In this document: positions 44,044-55,290 of the stretch, piece after piece | How positions within the stretch are numbered: the stretch's first letter is position 1 | Layout: each line of letters starts with the position of its first letter | Source of the DNA: Bactericera cockerelli | Lineage: Eukaryota; Arthropoda; Insecta; Hemiptera; Triozidae | Direction: 5' to 3' | NCBI GenBank assembly: GCA_024516035.1 | Contig: CM044955.1 | Location: 49,335,715 to 49,399,714 of the forward strand | Length of the DNA: 64,000 bases | Translations under genes and position numbers: made by a program | The notes under the pieces: model-generated | Told to the model about the DNA's origin: nothing | The model's input: the letters and a program-made list of their open reading frames with translations, nothing else | The model's database searches: none

Positions 44044-45012
44044 CTGAAAGCATATAAAATCATAAAATTGTTAATAATAATATATAGGTACCATACTATT
44101 TTGAAAATTATTGAGAATTTACATTCCAGAATTTGTGAGATAGGTAGGTAATTAATTATAATTTATTAAAAGAAAGAGCTGGTATGTGACATGAGAATCC
44201 CACCACAGTGAAGTTCACATAGGTATCTATATCTAACGGAAGAACTAAACAGACAAATATGAACATAATCAAATGGCTAATGGTCAATTAATTTCTCGAT
44301 CAAATTCCTCTATTAGCACTAATGTAACTGGGAATCTGTTTGTTACAAAGGGCTCGTAGAAATTAATACAAATTTATGCTACACATCATTTATATTTTTT
44401 AATGTAACTCTTTTTTCACTCCTATGGTTTGTTCTACTAAAGGTGTACTCCACAAAGAATTTGACAAGATCCTCACAATAATTTCAGCAGTATGTATTGA
44501 GTGCCAAATGGAACAAGTCCTTCAGTATGGTCAAAAACTTTGTTTGGGTGAACACACAGTAGGTACTCAATCATTAGATCCAGACTTGAGAATTAGAGGA
44601 TCAAGAAAAAAAATTAGACAATATTCTGAATATGTTTAAAATATGTAAAAAAAAAAAGAAGAAGGAAAATCAATCAATTAATGTTTAAAAACACAATATT
44701 AATAACACAATACTAATAACTATGTCAAAAACTCTTTTTCTTTTTTTTGTTGTAACACCATTATAAATTATAAATGATTTTACTGGAGATGCCGTTGAAG
44801 AAGAATTCTTCTTCCTTGGATTCTCCATTGTCCAAGTTCCATCAGCCACCTTTTTTGCTTTCTTTAGGCTGGCTTGGGAACTTGTCATGCTTGGGTAAGA
44901 GCCCAAACGGACGGAAGTCCTCATGGGACGACAATGACTCGGACCTCTAGTTGCCCAACGACAGAAGTGTGCACCAGTCTGAAGGTCTCCTAATGGCTGC
45001 TGTCCAAGTTAG
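44044..45012. other. Intron upstream of exon i, unassigned
   Basis: No further sog exon recognised. Two open frames (44424-44639 + and 44685-44924 -) lack known motifs and splice context. Confidence 0.4.
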
Positions 45013-45028
45013 CCAAGTCCCCTCAGTC

Positions 45029-45380
45029 TTCTTCTTTTTTTACTCTGTCTTATCCCGCTCAAGCAGGGTCGACGTTGTTCAAACTCATGGTTGAGGTTGA
45101 TTGGTTTTGGCACATTTTTTTTACGGCTGGATGCCCTTCCTAACGCCAATGATTCCATTTGATTTAACGTCCTGGATTAGGACGGGGGTTTTACCCTCCA
45201 TTCGCTGGGAATCGTACCAGCTACCCACATTAACTTCACCCAGCCTGGGTAGGGCCGGAAATGGCAGCCTCACGTGTTTGGATGGAACAGAATTTTCTTC
45301 GAAAAGTCTGCCCCAGCCGGGTTGAACTCGGGAACTCTGGACTACGGGCAGTAGTCAAAACCATTACGCCACGGAGGCTG
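45029..45380 (-). mobile_element. Complete tRNA-headed SINE sharing the central domain, 16-bp TSD
   Basis: On the minus strand: tRNA-like head (cagcctccgtggcgtaatgg, B box gagttcaacccggctgg), a linker (gaaaattctgttccatcc), the central domain (cccaggctgggtgaagttaa, cccagcgaatggagggtaaa, cccccgtcc), then a different tail (cattggcgttaggaagggca, gcgggataagacagagtaaa) and an A-rich end. Direct repeat ccaagtcccctcagtc (45013-45028) recurs at 45381-45397 with one extra C. Confidence 0.93.
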
Positions 45381-45639
45381 CCAAGTCCCCCTCAGTCCCC
45401 CTCGGTACTCAGGCACTAACCCCCACATACACTTCTAGTATCCATCGACCATCGATACTCCTCCGTTGAGTCTGGTTCAACTTTGAGGGGGCGCAGACCA
45501 TGGAATATGGTACTACTAACACTATTCTACTCAAGTACTAACTACTAATAATAATTTTACGTACTAATTTTACGTCATTTTACTAATCATAGAACTTCTT
45601 CATAAGGACGGAATTAATGTACGTTTTTGTAATACCTCT

Positions 45640-45765
45640 GTGGCGCTATGTCTCGATTTGCGTGCTGTCTTAGATGGGGAAAACTGATTCTAAGTCATGA
45701 TCGACTAAGAATCGACTTAAGTTTTCGATTTTGTCTATTACTTTCGCCCTAAATTTAATTTACCA
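45640..45765. repeat. Unoccupied relative of the Harbinger target
   Basis: tctgtggcgctatgtctcga ... agatggggaaaactgatt ... cgacttaagttttcgatttt. Corresponds to 27551-27622 joined to 30301-30335 without the inserted element. Confidence 0.75.
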
Positions 45766-45771
45766 TTGTAG

Positions 45772-45930
45772 CCACCATGGACAAGTGGAGTGGTGCACTC
45801 GACTTGCACGCACAATGACCTGGGTTCAATTCCCTGCAGTCTAGAAAACTTCTGCTCTGTACATGGATGTCCGGATTGTCCGGAGTCCACTCATACTTCG
45901 CCAGGAAATAGCGACCAGTAGCAGCATTAA
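45772..45930 (+). mobile_element. tRNA-derived SINE, family A
   Basis: ggtgcactcgacttgcacgc, caatgacctgggttcaattc and the body gtccactcatacttcg ... gcgaccagtagcagcatta. Confidence 0.8.
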
Positions 45931-46057
45931 CACGTGAGGTTGGACGTGTTCGGAGAGAACAGAATTTTCTGTGTAAAAATTCTACCCCAACCGGGGATCG
46001 AACTCGGAATCTCTGGACTACGGGCAGTAGTCATAACCGTTACGCCACAGAGACTAA
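45931..46057 (-). mobile_element. tRNA head of the central-domain SINE, truncated
   Basis: The minus strand reads gttagtctctgtggcgtaac ... ggactacg-like anticodon region ... gagttcgatccccggttggg ... agaaaattctgttctctccg, stopping at acgt where the central domain would begin. Confidence 0.8.
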
Positions 46058-46059
46058 CG

Positions 46060-47359
46060 AATTAACTCCTCTACTGATCAACCCCAAAGTCTATCTTTCT
46101 CTCCATATATTGAGGAACTCACCATCATGTTCTTGCCTGGATAGCCGAGTGGCCTAGCGTATAGACACAATGTGGGGGCACACTAAGGCACTGCCAGACA
46201 GAGATTTGTGGCTTAATTACTATTACAATTATGGACATGTATGTACGGACCATATAGCATGTTATGTGTCACCATAATTTGTGCTGATTCAGAGGTTCTC
46301 AGACGGTGGGGTCGCGGTCAATGTTTTTAAGGCGGATTTTTTAAGATTTTTGAGACTATCCAATTTTATTTATTCTAACCATCTATTCCAATATCTCGGC
46401 CGAGGTCTGAAGAACGCCCAATACAAAGAAAGAGACAGCGCAGCAGAGTGTACAATTTTAAGGGTAAACAATTCTAAAGATAGTTCCCATGTACCTATTT
46501 CATGTACTTTCAGCCAACGAATAGTCAAACATGAATTTCAGAAAGTGCAATTTTTATTGCAAATGGACTCAACGTAGGAAAGGGAATGAATTTTACCTTT
46601 TGTTTGACTTTTTAGGCAAATTTTAGATTTGTGGTAGGTTAATGTGGCCAGCAGATTTGCAAGATTTCTAGCAAATGCAGGGTACAACCCTTGTCTCAAC
46701 TAACCTTTTGGATCCTTTGACGTTAAAAACTGATGTTGAGCACCTATAGTGTTAAAGAGATGCCGATCACTTGACAAGGCGTTTCTCATCCCTTAAGCCA
46801 ATGAGAGGGCTAAATGGTCCGTATTCAGTATTTTGCTAACCACTGGGCCAAATGAAAGTAGGTAGAGATGTGTTTGTACTGCAACGTTCGGGCCATGCCC
46901 GTATAAGAGCATTATTATTGATACTCTAGAATAATTACGTGTACAGGGCTGCTCAAATTGAGTTCACCGCCCATCTGGTGGACTTAGTCGTTTAAATGGG
47001 ACATCCACAAAATGTTCAATCAGCTTAGAAAAAGGAAATGAGACTTATAGTGCGGAAGAAGTCATTTGATCTACAACTAGGGATTGCAATTGATATTTTG
47101 AACACAATATGGCACCAAAACAGCTGCAAGATTTGAGGACTTGGTAAGTGCTATATGTACCTATATCTGAACATTATAAAACTAAGTCTATTTAAATTAT
47201 TTACTGTTTGTGTTGTGTAAGTTAATCTTGTGTTGTTCTGACGGCTGATGGCAGAGATGGGTATCAAGATAATTTATGTCAAAAAAGTGCAAGGACTCCA
47301 GAAGATTGCTTTTAGGAATCCAAATGTAATCCTTGTACCACAAATCTCCGGTCCTGACG
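46060..47359. other. Unassigned region with old SINE scraps
   Basis: 46139-46175 (ggatagccgagtggcctagc) is a tRNA-like scrap. 46635-46725 (gttaatgtggccagcagatt ... gcaaatgcagggtacaaccc) is a decayed central domain. No gene. Confidence 0.5.
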
Positions 47360-47495
47360 GGTCCTAGCTCATGTAGATCTAAGGTCACGTGATCACTTTG
47401 GAGCTCTGTGATTGGTGGATATGGATCACGTAGATTTGGAGCTCTGTGATTGGTGGATATGGATCACGTGACCTTAATCTACATGAGCCAGGACC
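47360..47495. repeat. Small inverted-repeat element with internal duplication
   Basis: Arms ggtcctagctcatgtagatc...cacgtgatc (47360-47394) and the inverse at 47462-47495. Between them are two copies of ttggagctctgtgattggtg + gatatggatcacgt. MITE-like; no clear TSD. Confidence 0.75.
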
Positions 47496-47689
47496 TGGCG
47501 GCCGCATGTCGACCCCGCCATAAGATATACCACCTATTAGACACGGGAAAGTGATTTTTTGTCCATACTATCAAAAGTCTGCAGACACCGTCAATGGCTC
47601 GTTGAATAAATCACTCCTTTCCGGATCACTGAATTAACATCGGGAAAGGTTATCACTAAGGGCCAAATTATAAAATAGGATGAAGTTAT

Positions 47690-47850
47690 CATATTAATTG
47701 TGCTAATCACTTTCCTGTGATGTCACAACTAATACTCAAATGCGCTTTACCAAATCTACACTAGAACCGGGACTTGAAGCACCGACCTCCAGATTACAAG
47801 TCCTCCGCCATATCGATCGACCTACAGATACAGAGGTCGGTTATAATACA
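47690..47850 (-). mobile_element. tRNA-derived SINE, family B
   Basis: The minus strand reads aaccgacctctgtatctgta ... aggacttgtaatctggaggt ... cggtgcttcaagtcccggtt ... catcacaggaaagtg. Confidence 0.8.
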
Positions 47851-48655
47851 GGATGAGATTTAATCTAAGTGGACACTATACCTGAACTCGGGCTATAGTG
47901 AGCTGTGATAGGTTGAAACTCCGACTTGAGGGCCTATCTGGCTTATCTTAACTTTAATCCTTCATAACGTGGCCCTAAGAGGTCACTGACTATTTCGGCC
48001 CAACCGAAGCTGGGTGAGGTTGATGTGGATATAATACTCGTTACAGAGACGTCAGGCAAACACCAAAGTCCGCAGAGTTTTCTGCACAGCCGGTACTCAT
48101 AGAAAGTAAGGTTATGAGGTAGGAGGCAGACACTATGAAGAGTGGTGCCTCTAAAAGGTAAGGACAGCTTTGCCCGTGCATCGTGCTTTCTCTCTCACTC
48201 GCACGGTATTGAGCAATTCTCCGTCTCACTCTCTCGGGTGGTTCTAGCAGACTCTGATTTCAACTCTGAATCGCTACAGTTGAGTGGCAGAGATTGACTT
48301 CTGTGGGAAAAGTGGACTTTTTCACAAGTGAGTCGAGCATGGTTTTACCATTAGCATATACATATTTTTGCGTTAATTTTACAATTTAATCCAACCGGCC
48401 CATAATAAAATTCGCCATGCTTAGGACTCGATCCACCAAACTCCAGTTATGACCGCTGCAAAATGTATGACTTATTCTAAACCTACATAGGTACATAGTA
48501 GGTACTTATACAACTATACATACACACTTTTCCAGTAGGTAGGTATACATATACAAAATCATAGTCAGTTGTCATACTTTAGGTACCTATCCTTAACTGA
48601 AGACATGCTGATATTAAAGATTATGTCTGTCTTGGGAATTAAGGTCCTTTCAAAC
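47851..48655. other. Unassigned region
   Basis: 47995-48035 (ggcccaaccgaagctgggtg aggttgatgtgg) is a scrap of the SINE central domain. Otherwise nothing. Confidence 0.4.
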
Positions 48656-48740
48656 TGCTAAGATCATAAATGAGAACAATTCAAGTAATTTTTACTAACT
48701 TCACTTTTGTAATAATTTATTGGTTTATTTAAGGAAATAA

Positions 48741-48770
48741 GACATGTTTCGCCTGTGAAGGCATCTTCAG
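48741..48770 (-). ncRNA. Hammerhead-ribozyme-like core in Penelope 3' region
   Basis: The minus strand reads CTGAAGA, a short stem (tgcc-ttcaca-ggc), then GAAAC and ATGTC. This is the CUGANGA...GAAA...UH order of a hammerhead with a very short stem III, as reported for Penelope-like elements. Stem I pairing with the flanks is weak, so activity is uncertain. Confidence 0.45.
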
Positions 48771-48982
48771 TTAAAAAAGAAAATTACATAGCAAAAATTG
48801 GTACTATTTGGTAAAAATTATCAGAATTTGTAAGAAACGATTTTTTAAAAAATTCAAATTCAAAAATTTTGCCGCTCAAGGTGCGTCCACAATATTATGA
48901 ACAAGGTGCATCCACACCATCAAGATTTTCATTGATTATTAGTTGAATAAGAGGAGAGTTTCGGACATCTAGTTGAGCATTA

Positions 48983-50004
48983 AGGGGAAGTGGGGGAATC
49001 GTGCGCAGCGGGTAATGGTACGCACCTATATATCTCAGATCTGGCAACACTGACAGAGAGCACGACCAAAGTAACAGAGTCTCCCTAGTGAGAGAAAGTG
49101 GTACTACCTTATCAGAAGTGAGTTTTTGTTTTGATTTGTGAGCACGCGACGATTGTTTCAAAATCAACTTTTTCTTATAATTTTCGTTGTCCAGGAAAGA
49201 AGACGGTAAGTTGTGATTTCTTGGTCAATTTTTAAATTGCTTGTGTCTAAAAAAACGGTGAATTGTTGTGCATAAACTGTGATTATTGCTGTGTTTTTAA
49301 AGCAAGTGGTTCTAATTTTTTAATTAAATTAAAAATAAATGTGCTAGTGGGGGAATTATGCGCCTGGATGCGCACAATTCCCCCACATATAGTTAAAGGG
49401 TAAGAAACAACATTTAATGCATGGTCTTAAAACATATATTGACATTGATGATTCATCTGATATGTCTGCTGGAGAGGTGTCAGACATTTGCGATGACAAC
49501 GAATTTGATGACGAAGACCTTAAATTTGTTCCAGCAGATAATGCCCCTCCAAATGAGAATTGTTGCGTTTGTGGTGAAGCAGGAAAATCTAGAGAGCTAT
49601 GGTATAGGTGTACAGTATGTGCATCCTGAAACCACGCAGACTGCACGGATGCCAACAGTGTCCATACTGCCCATAACTACATATGCGATGATTGCAAAAA
49701 TCCATGAAAATTTAAAAAGAAAAAAACAATTATTTCGGGTATGAAAGTAGCTAGTGATCACATGCGCATGATTCCCCAACCCGTGCGCACCATTACCCAA
49801 CGGTTGGGGAATCGTGCGCATTTGACTTTTCTTAGAAAAACGATTTTCTTTTTTTATTTGTTCATTATAATAAACTTTGGCCTTGTTCATTAGTTAGCCA
49901 ACAATATTTGACTTTTATTCATATCGTATTTTACTTTTTAGGTCTAACGGTAAGGATTTTACAACGTTTCTCGCTTAGGTGCGCACAATTCCCCCACCTC
50001 CCCT
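48983..50004 (+). mobile_element. pogo/Tigger-like element, internally deleted
   Basis: Ends aggggaagtgggggaatcgt and the inverse acaattcccccacctcccct, flanked by TA (48981-48982, 50005-50006). The motif (g)gggaat(c/t)gtgcgca recurs inside near both ends (about 49350-49390 and 49755-49820). Encodes only the tail of a transposase. Confidence 0.85.
49417..49707 (+). pseudogene. C-terminal zinc-finger tail of a DDE_1 (pogo/jerky-like) transposase
   Basis: An acidic stretch (DIDDSSDMSAGEVSD) is followed by CCVCGEAGKSRELWYRCTVC and, after an in-frame TGA at 49627-49629, NHADCTD ... YICDDC. The C-x2-C ... W-x2-C-x2-C-x2-(stop)-x-H-x2-C ... C-x2-C pattern is the zinc-binding tail of insect pogo/jerky-like transposases, with the usual Trp codon (TGG) read here as TGA. 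The catalytic DDE domain has been deleted. Stop-interrupted and not functional. Confidence 0.75.
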
Positions 50005-50334
50005 TAATAATTTTGCCAGTATTGAGGAGTTTTCTTATCTCAATACTCTCCAGAACATCTAACCTCTTATCCCCTTCACCAAAATGGAGAATTTCAACTC
50101 CAGTGTCATTGTTAAATGTGTGCTTTTCATCTAACAGATGACAAGCAAAATTTGATGTATCGTTTTCTTTTTGGTAACAAGAGATATGCTCTTTAATTCT
50201 AATTTTAAAATTCCTAGCAGTTTTTCCAATTACTTGAATTACTTGAATTGTTCTCATTTATTAAAATGGACCTTCACAAAATTACTGAGTCATCCATCCA
50301 GATGCTAAGATCATATTGATACATTCATTTGCTG

Positions 50335-50500
50335 GTAAACCACAAAAAACAGCTTCTCACATTAACCACAACTTGCCTGATTGGGGCCAGGAAGTGACAA
50401 CATCTCAAGTGTTCGAAATTGACTGGTCACCCATGCAAGTCCTAAACCTTGCTGGACCTTTCTCAACACCAGTTACAGAGAACGAGAACTGGACCTCATT
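50335..50500 (-). mobile_element. Decayed 5S-headed SINE
   Basis: The minus strand keeps ccagttctcgttctctgtaa, ggtttaggacttgcatgggt, gaccagtcaattt and a scrambled central domain (ccaatcaggcaagttg tggttaatgtg). Confidence 0.65.
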
Positions 50501-50812
50501 CCTGAAAACAATCTCACTCAAAATTATCGTGTATTAATGTATAATGGGCTCTGCTCGTAAATAAATGAATCGTACACCCGATATTATTATTATTAAAAAT
50601 TGAAAAATCTCCCATTTAACTATCAAATTTCTTTGAAATAACCCAATCACAAGTGATGTGTACCCAAATAAACCATTCAGAATTCAGAGTGTGTCATCAG
50701 AGTGCAGTAAGAATTGGGGATTATGAGAGTGAGAGCGCTTTCTAGAAGAGGCCCTGGTGTATTTTAATTGACACTGATAGCACTGTACCGCTGAATTCAA
50801 AATATTGTTCAG

Positions 50813-51040
50813 CTAGTGCCAATTCTCGTTCTGTCACTGAAGTTAAACGACGTCCTGCGAGGTTAGGATTTAGATGGTAGAGTTCAAATTTAGGTACTCA
50901 AATTTCGACTTTCCTGATGCCAGATATTCCCGGTCCCACTCAGGCTGGGGGAGGTTAATGTGAGTAGCTGGCTTGAGAGTTTCCAGCAAATAGGGAGTGA
51001 ATATGACCGTGGAAGTGAAAGCGACGTTAAAAACTTCAAA
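50813..51040 (+). mobile_element. 5S-headed SINE, 5' truncated
   Basis: gccaattctcgttctgtcac, tgaagttaaacgacgtcctg, cccactcaggctgggggagg, ttaatgtgagtagctgg and the tail tgaccgtggaagtgaaagcg acgtt. The 5' ~30 bp are replaced. Confidence 0.85.
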
Positions 51041-51462
51041 AAATTCTTCAGGGACGCGCAAAAGAGAGTGAGAAAACGATAAACCATAAAAAGGGGTAAA
51101 AAGTGGATAGAAATAAGTTCAAACAAAGGAAACAAAATGAGAGAGAGATAGAGAATATAGGATAGGGGAGGGAGAGAAAGAGTGAGGAACAGGAAGAGAG
51201 AGAGAGAGAGAGAGGAAAGAGGAGGAGGCAATTATTAGTAGGCTAATTTTAGAGCGCGAAGCAGCGCGCCCCTCGGTCACGTGGGAGAGAAATGCAGTCG
51301 CGTCTGAGACGAGGCTACAGGCCGGATTTGTATAAAGGGAATATTTTTTTTTCTTTTTTTGACTAGGTATTCTACATCTTCAGGAATATCAAGCCATGTA
51401 TTCAACATAATATTAAGTATACAGGGTGTTCCATAACACGCAAAATACAATGCCAATAATGA
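51041..51462. other. GA-rich tract and GC-rich unique segment
   Basis: 51120-51235 is purine-rich simple sequence. 51245-51330 is GC-rich (agcgcgaagcagcgcgcccc) with no repeat family recognised; it lies upstream of exon i. Confidence 0.4.
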
Positions 51463-52022
51463 ACACAGTACCTACTTCCTCGTGATATATTAACATTGTT
51501 TACACGTGGCAATTTTGAGATTTTATACTAATTTAGTTGTATCTCCAAAACTATTAAACCGATTTTCTTCTAATTTGTCAAAATCCTTTCAGCAATTTCT
51601 GAGATTTGCGCGTGCAAGGAATGTTTCTAACCGACAGACAGTTACAAAACCAAAGTTGCTCATCTCTATATATAAATGTCAAAGACACTCACTGACCACT
51701 GACTGATCATCGCTCTACAGCCCAAACCGTAAGTCCTAGGAAGCTGAAATTTGGTAGGTAGCTTTGTCTTATAGTCTAGATGTGCAATAAGACGGGATTT
51801 TTCGAAACTCCCACTACAACACCTGCCATTGACGAAAAAGGATTTTTTGCTTTCACGGCCATGCCTCGGCCCGCAAAGCGGGCGACAGCCCGCTAGTTGG
51901 GTTATACAACGTCCAGAAATATGAAAAAAGATTGAAATCGGAGCAAACAATTTTTTTTTTTTTTTGACAAAAACGAACACAATACTTCCGAATTCTAATA
52001 TTAGAATTTTATCGAAAGTAAA
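51463..52022 (-). mobile_element. 'acttccgag' family element carrying a Helitron
   Basis: Reverse-oriented, internally deleted copy of 26132-26850: ttcctcgtgatatattaac, gtatctccaaaactatt, then (after the Helitron) tatacaacgtccagaaatat and aacacaatacttccga to tatcgaaagt. Confidence 0.75.
51663..51896 (+). mobile_element. Short non-autonomous Helitron (234 bp)
   Basis: Starts TCTCTATATATAAATGTC. Ends with hairpin gcgggcgacagcccgc and CTAG at 51896. Flanks are A (51662) and T (51897). Its 3' hairpin matches the 3.1-kb Helitron at 4552 better than the two 260-bp copies do. Confidence 0.92.
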
Positions 52023-53764
52023 GTCCCGCAAAGTACGGAAGATGAAAAAAAATCATCAGTTATTTCTATCCTAGAATGGATCGTTTATTTTGTTAGAAAA
52101 ATTGTAATATTTTCGTTCAACAAGTAAATAGCGCGAGTGGGGCTCACCAGATGACCTTTGTAGGGGCTCCCCACGGGCATTGAGGAAGAGTACAACTTTC
52201 TGGCATCATGGCCTCAGAGTCTCTACTGCAAAGGCGAGAAAAAAATTATGATTTTATTTTTTAATGCTGTTGTTTTTGTAGACAGCTTGGCTACAGCTGG
52301 AGGGAGGAGCGATGGTCTCCACGCAACTTTATTTTGAAGTTGGCTCGTCCTGAATCACATATTTCGATGTCCGAGCAACCATTGTGAGGATTGAACTTTT
52401 TGAAACCCTTGCGATTGAAACCCTTGGAAAATTACAAGCTAGCCTGTTTTGTAAGGGTTGGCTAGTCAGTTACCTGTTTATTAGTGCTCTAGCGACTCAC
52501 TGGTCTTCTTGCAAGAACATTTTCTTGAATGCATTTTTTCATCAAATTTGAAATTACCCAGAAAATAGAGCTGTCAATGAATCAATTAATTAATGAGCTG
52601 ACTTATTCATTCATTCATTGATTTACTTGCCCTTGAACATATTATTCATCTTTTCTTTATCTTTTTCCGACATTTCTAAAAAGTTCCTACAGGACCGCAG
52701 ATAAAATTTTCTTTAGTCGTCAAATCATGAGCATATTATACTTCTAATCGGAGTCTGTCCATTTTAATCAGTGTTAACAAAACAAGTGTTAAAACTTGAG
52801 TCATTAAAAAATAGTTCCAAGAAACCCCAGCAAAGATGGAATATACGTCAGGCGAGATTTCTAGCTACGCCACGGGTTTATGTTACAAGAATGAGACTAA
52901 AGAGTCCCTTTACTCTCACAGACATGTGCTGTACACTGCAGCACAGTCTGCAATTTAATGAGCAAGACTCGTAAATTGCAATAGAAAGTCGTGTGATGTT
53001 CACACCAGCCAATTCTTTTTAGCAATATATCACGGGGGCGGTATTATAATAACGGATGTAACACATACATATATGCAAATTTACATCTAAAGTGCACTGT
53101 TGCACTCATTATGCGAGCTGCATTCTGAAAGAAATTGCATCGTCATTTCGCCAGCGCGCCGGGATGGTTCAATGACCTCCAATGAGACACCGCTTTCTGT
53201 CGCGAAGAGTTTTCTCCGGGACTCCTCTAACTAAAATCCGGCCATGTCGGTCCCTCATCACATCACGTCAGACACGTCATAATAATTCGGCCGCACGCGA
53301 GTTTCAGCCTGAGGCATGGCCTTATATTTGTTATTCCTAACCCTACTCTACACAATGAGGCATTCCTGTACATCGTTTTGGATCTGAATTCGGCGCCACC
53401 GAATAATTGATACAAGAATGACTCATAAAAATAATTAAAAAACTGGTGACACCCCACGATTTTCCTTTTCACTCGAGAACAAGTCCAATGTCACCACTGG
53501 TGACTCAACGGTAACAGTTAGCTGAAAATCAATGTAAAATTCTAAATCGGCATGTAAAAATCATTGGATTTGATATGTCACAACCCCCACCTAGTATGAA
53601 TAATAAAAAAATTAGTCCTAGGGGACCCTCGAAAATATCGGTAAATTGGGGCCGGGTTCCAAAATGTTCAAGATATTAACAAAAAAAATGATCAGAGTAG
53701 ACCCCTATTATTTTTTTTATTACAAGAAAAACTTGTTCTCATAAAATTTTTAGATCTCCTATCG
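52023..53764. other. Unassigned, largely unique
   Basis: No gene recognised. 53095-53300 is GC-richer than its surroundings. 52280-52460 repeats phrases of 24690-24840 (ggctacagctgg...accatc; ttattttgaagttggct). Confidence 0.4.
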
Positions 53765-53972
53765 TTTATTTTTTATTTTTACTTATTTACACTTTATTTT
53801 TTATACAATACATACAACAATAAATTATTAACAAAGATAAAAATTAACAATAGTTATTTACAAAATAAGATATAGAAAAAAAAAAAATAATAATAATAAT
53901 AAATTTAAATGTATAATGTATTGTAATCCGGGGCGAAGTTAATGCCTTAGGCATTCTCTGCCACTTAACATA
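53765..53972 (-). mobile_element. LINE 3' tail
   Basis: On +: tttacactttattttttata ... ccggggcgaagttaatgcct ... gcattctctgccacttaa. Inverse of 32567-32746. Confidence 0.8.
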
Positions 53973-55212
53973 GCCAGAACCGCCAAATGGCCGCCACTCG
54001 TGGGACCGATTCTTTTCAAAAGTTTCGTGCTGCGTCCTCTACATATATATGTATGACCTCTGTACAGAATTCCAAGTATCTAGCTTATGCCATTCTTGAG
54101 ATATTTTGTTTATAGACAGACCGACAGACAGATCGACACACGGAACAATGTCTGAAAGTTTTGGAATTAGGCTCTGGGGACCCTAAAACGTGTGTTGGTA
54201 CTAAAAACTGACTTTCGAAAATTTTGGATGATTTTATTACTTTCATTTCTATAGGATAAGGAAAGTAAAAATGGAAACATAAAGTTAAAATGCTAAAAAA
54301 AAAAAAATTATGAACATCCTGAGCTGCCTGATTGAAACCTTATCTAGTGGATATTTGTGTGTTGTGTGTGTTGGACAGTTGGACACCCAGTAATAATATA
54401 GTAGTATGCCATAATTACACAATGATCTTCAATAAATTGCCATGAACAATACCAGTGCACTTTTGAAAACCATAAAAAAGACATAAAAATCCTAAGTATC
54501 GAATGAAATTTATGGTCCACCTCGGTCAAGAACGGACAACTTCGTGTATGCATGACACTGCAAGACTATGAATGGACCCGAGGAAAATATCATGCAACAT
54601 GGTGACTATACACCGCACTTCTACTTCTCAGGTTGGTTTAGAAGTGGAAACGAGTGGGGCTAGTCAAAAGATATTGATAGTCTGGTAATCGTGCAGTACA
54701 AGGATTTCAAACCCCCTGCGAAGCCTTCACCGGATATTGGTAAATATAAAAAAGTATTTGATAAAAAAAAAACCCCGGGGGGGGGGGCACTATTAGAGGA
54801 ACGCAAGATGTTTATCGCTTTAACGCCTTGTGTGGAAATACAATACATTTTATTGTATACTGCAATTGACGTGTTGCACAAATGATCACCATCTGTAGAA
54901 TTTCGGTGACGTTAAGGGACACTCGGTATAAAATCAGAAATTCTTCTTTCGTGAAAAAAGTATATACCTAGGTCCGCATATCCATTATCTACAACTCAGT
55001 TAATCTGCACTTAAGTATAACACAATTATACAAACTACTTGGAGAATTACGCTAAGCCGCCGCATCAATTACAGTCAATACAAATCTTCTCATTACTCCG
55101 ACTTAAGCTCTAAATGTACCTGCTTTAATGTGACCCAGTTCACAAAACGTGGTTTTATTGGGATAGGTATAGTAAATCTAACACAATTGCGTTCAAACAG
55201 TGCAAATAGCTA
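53973..55212. other. Unassigned; possible DNA-element remnant
   Basis: 53640-53720 and 53975-54270 look like one element split by the LINE tail (gggaccctcgaaaat ... ggggaccctaaaacgtg). Class unknown. A C/G run of 11 lies at 54777-54787. Confidence 0.4.
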
Positions 55213-55290
55213 TAGTGTCGATGGCATGTTGAATAGGTAGGTACACACCTCCATAAGATAGCTGAAGAAGCAACGTTTAGCTCGGAGACG
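55213..55290 (+). mobile_element. 5S-SINE head, decayed
   Basis: agtgtcgatggcatgttgaa then a scrambled gaagaagcaacgtttagctc. Short and uncertain on the right. Confidence 0.6.

Larger units (their letters stand above)
48895..50257 (-). pseudogene. Penelope GIY-YIG endonuclease C-terminus, split
   Basis: 50257-50007 reads VIGKTARNFKIRIKEHI, SNFACHLLDEKHTFNN and GVEILHFGEGDKRLDVLE, then SIEIRKLLNTGKII. The frame resumes after the inserted element with NAQLDVRNSPLIQLIINENL and stops at 48895. The pieces join in frame at the TA insertion site. GIY-YIG nucleases nick target DNA for Penelope retrotransposition. The tyrosine of the GIY/YIG start is not clear here, and the RT domain is absent, so it is a dead fragment. 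Confidence 0.82.
48669..50302 (-). mobile_element. Penelope-like element fragment with 13-bp TSD
   Basis: Flanked by tgctaagatcata (48656-48668 and 50303-50315). The outer ends carry a short inverted repeat (aaatgagaacaattcaag at 48669 and its inverse ending near 50259). Contains the GIY-YIG endonuclease end of the ORF and a 3' region with a hammerhead-like motif. A pogo-like element (48983-50004) is inserted in it. The reverse transcriptase is missing. Confidence 0.85.

Noticed and set aside
53095..53300. Possible first sog exon
   Set aside because: GC-richer and near a tttctttcag acceptor-like word, but no signal-anchor frame ending in the needed phase was seen.
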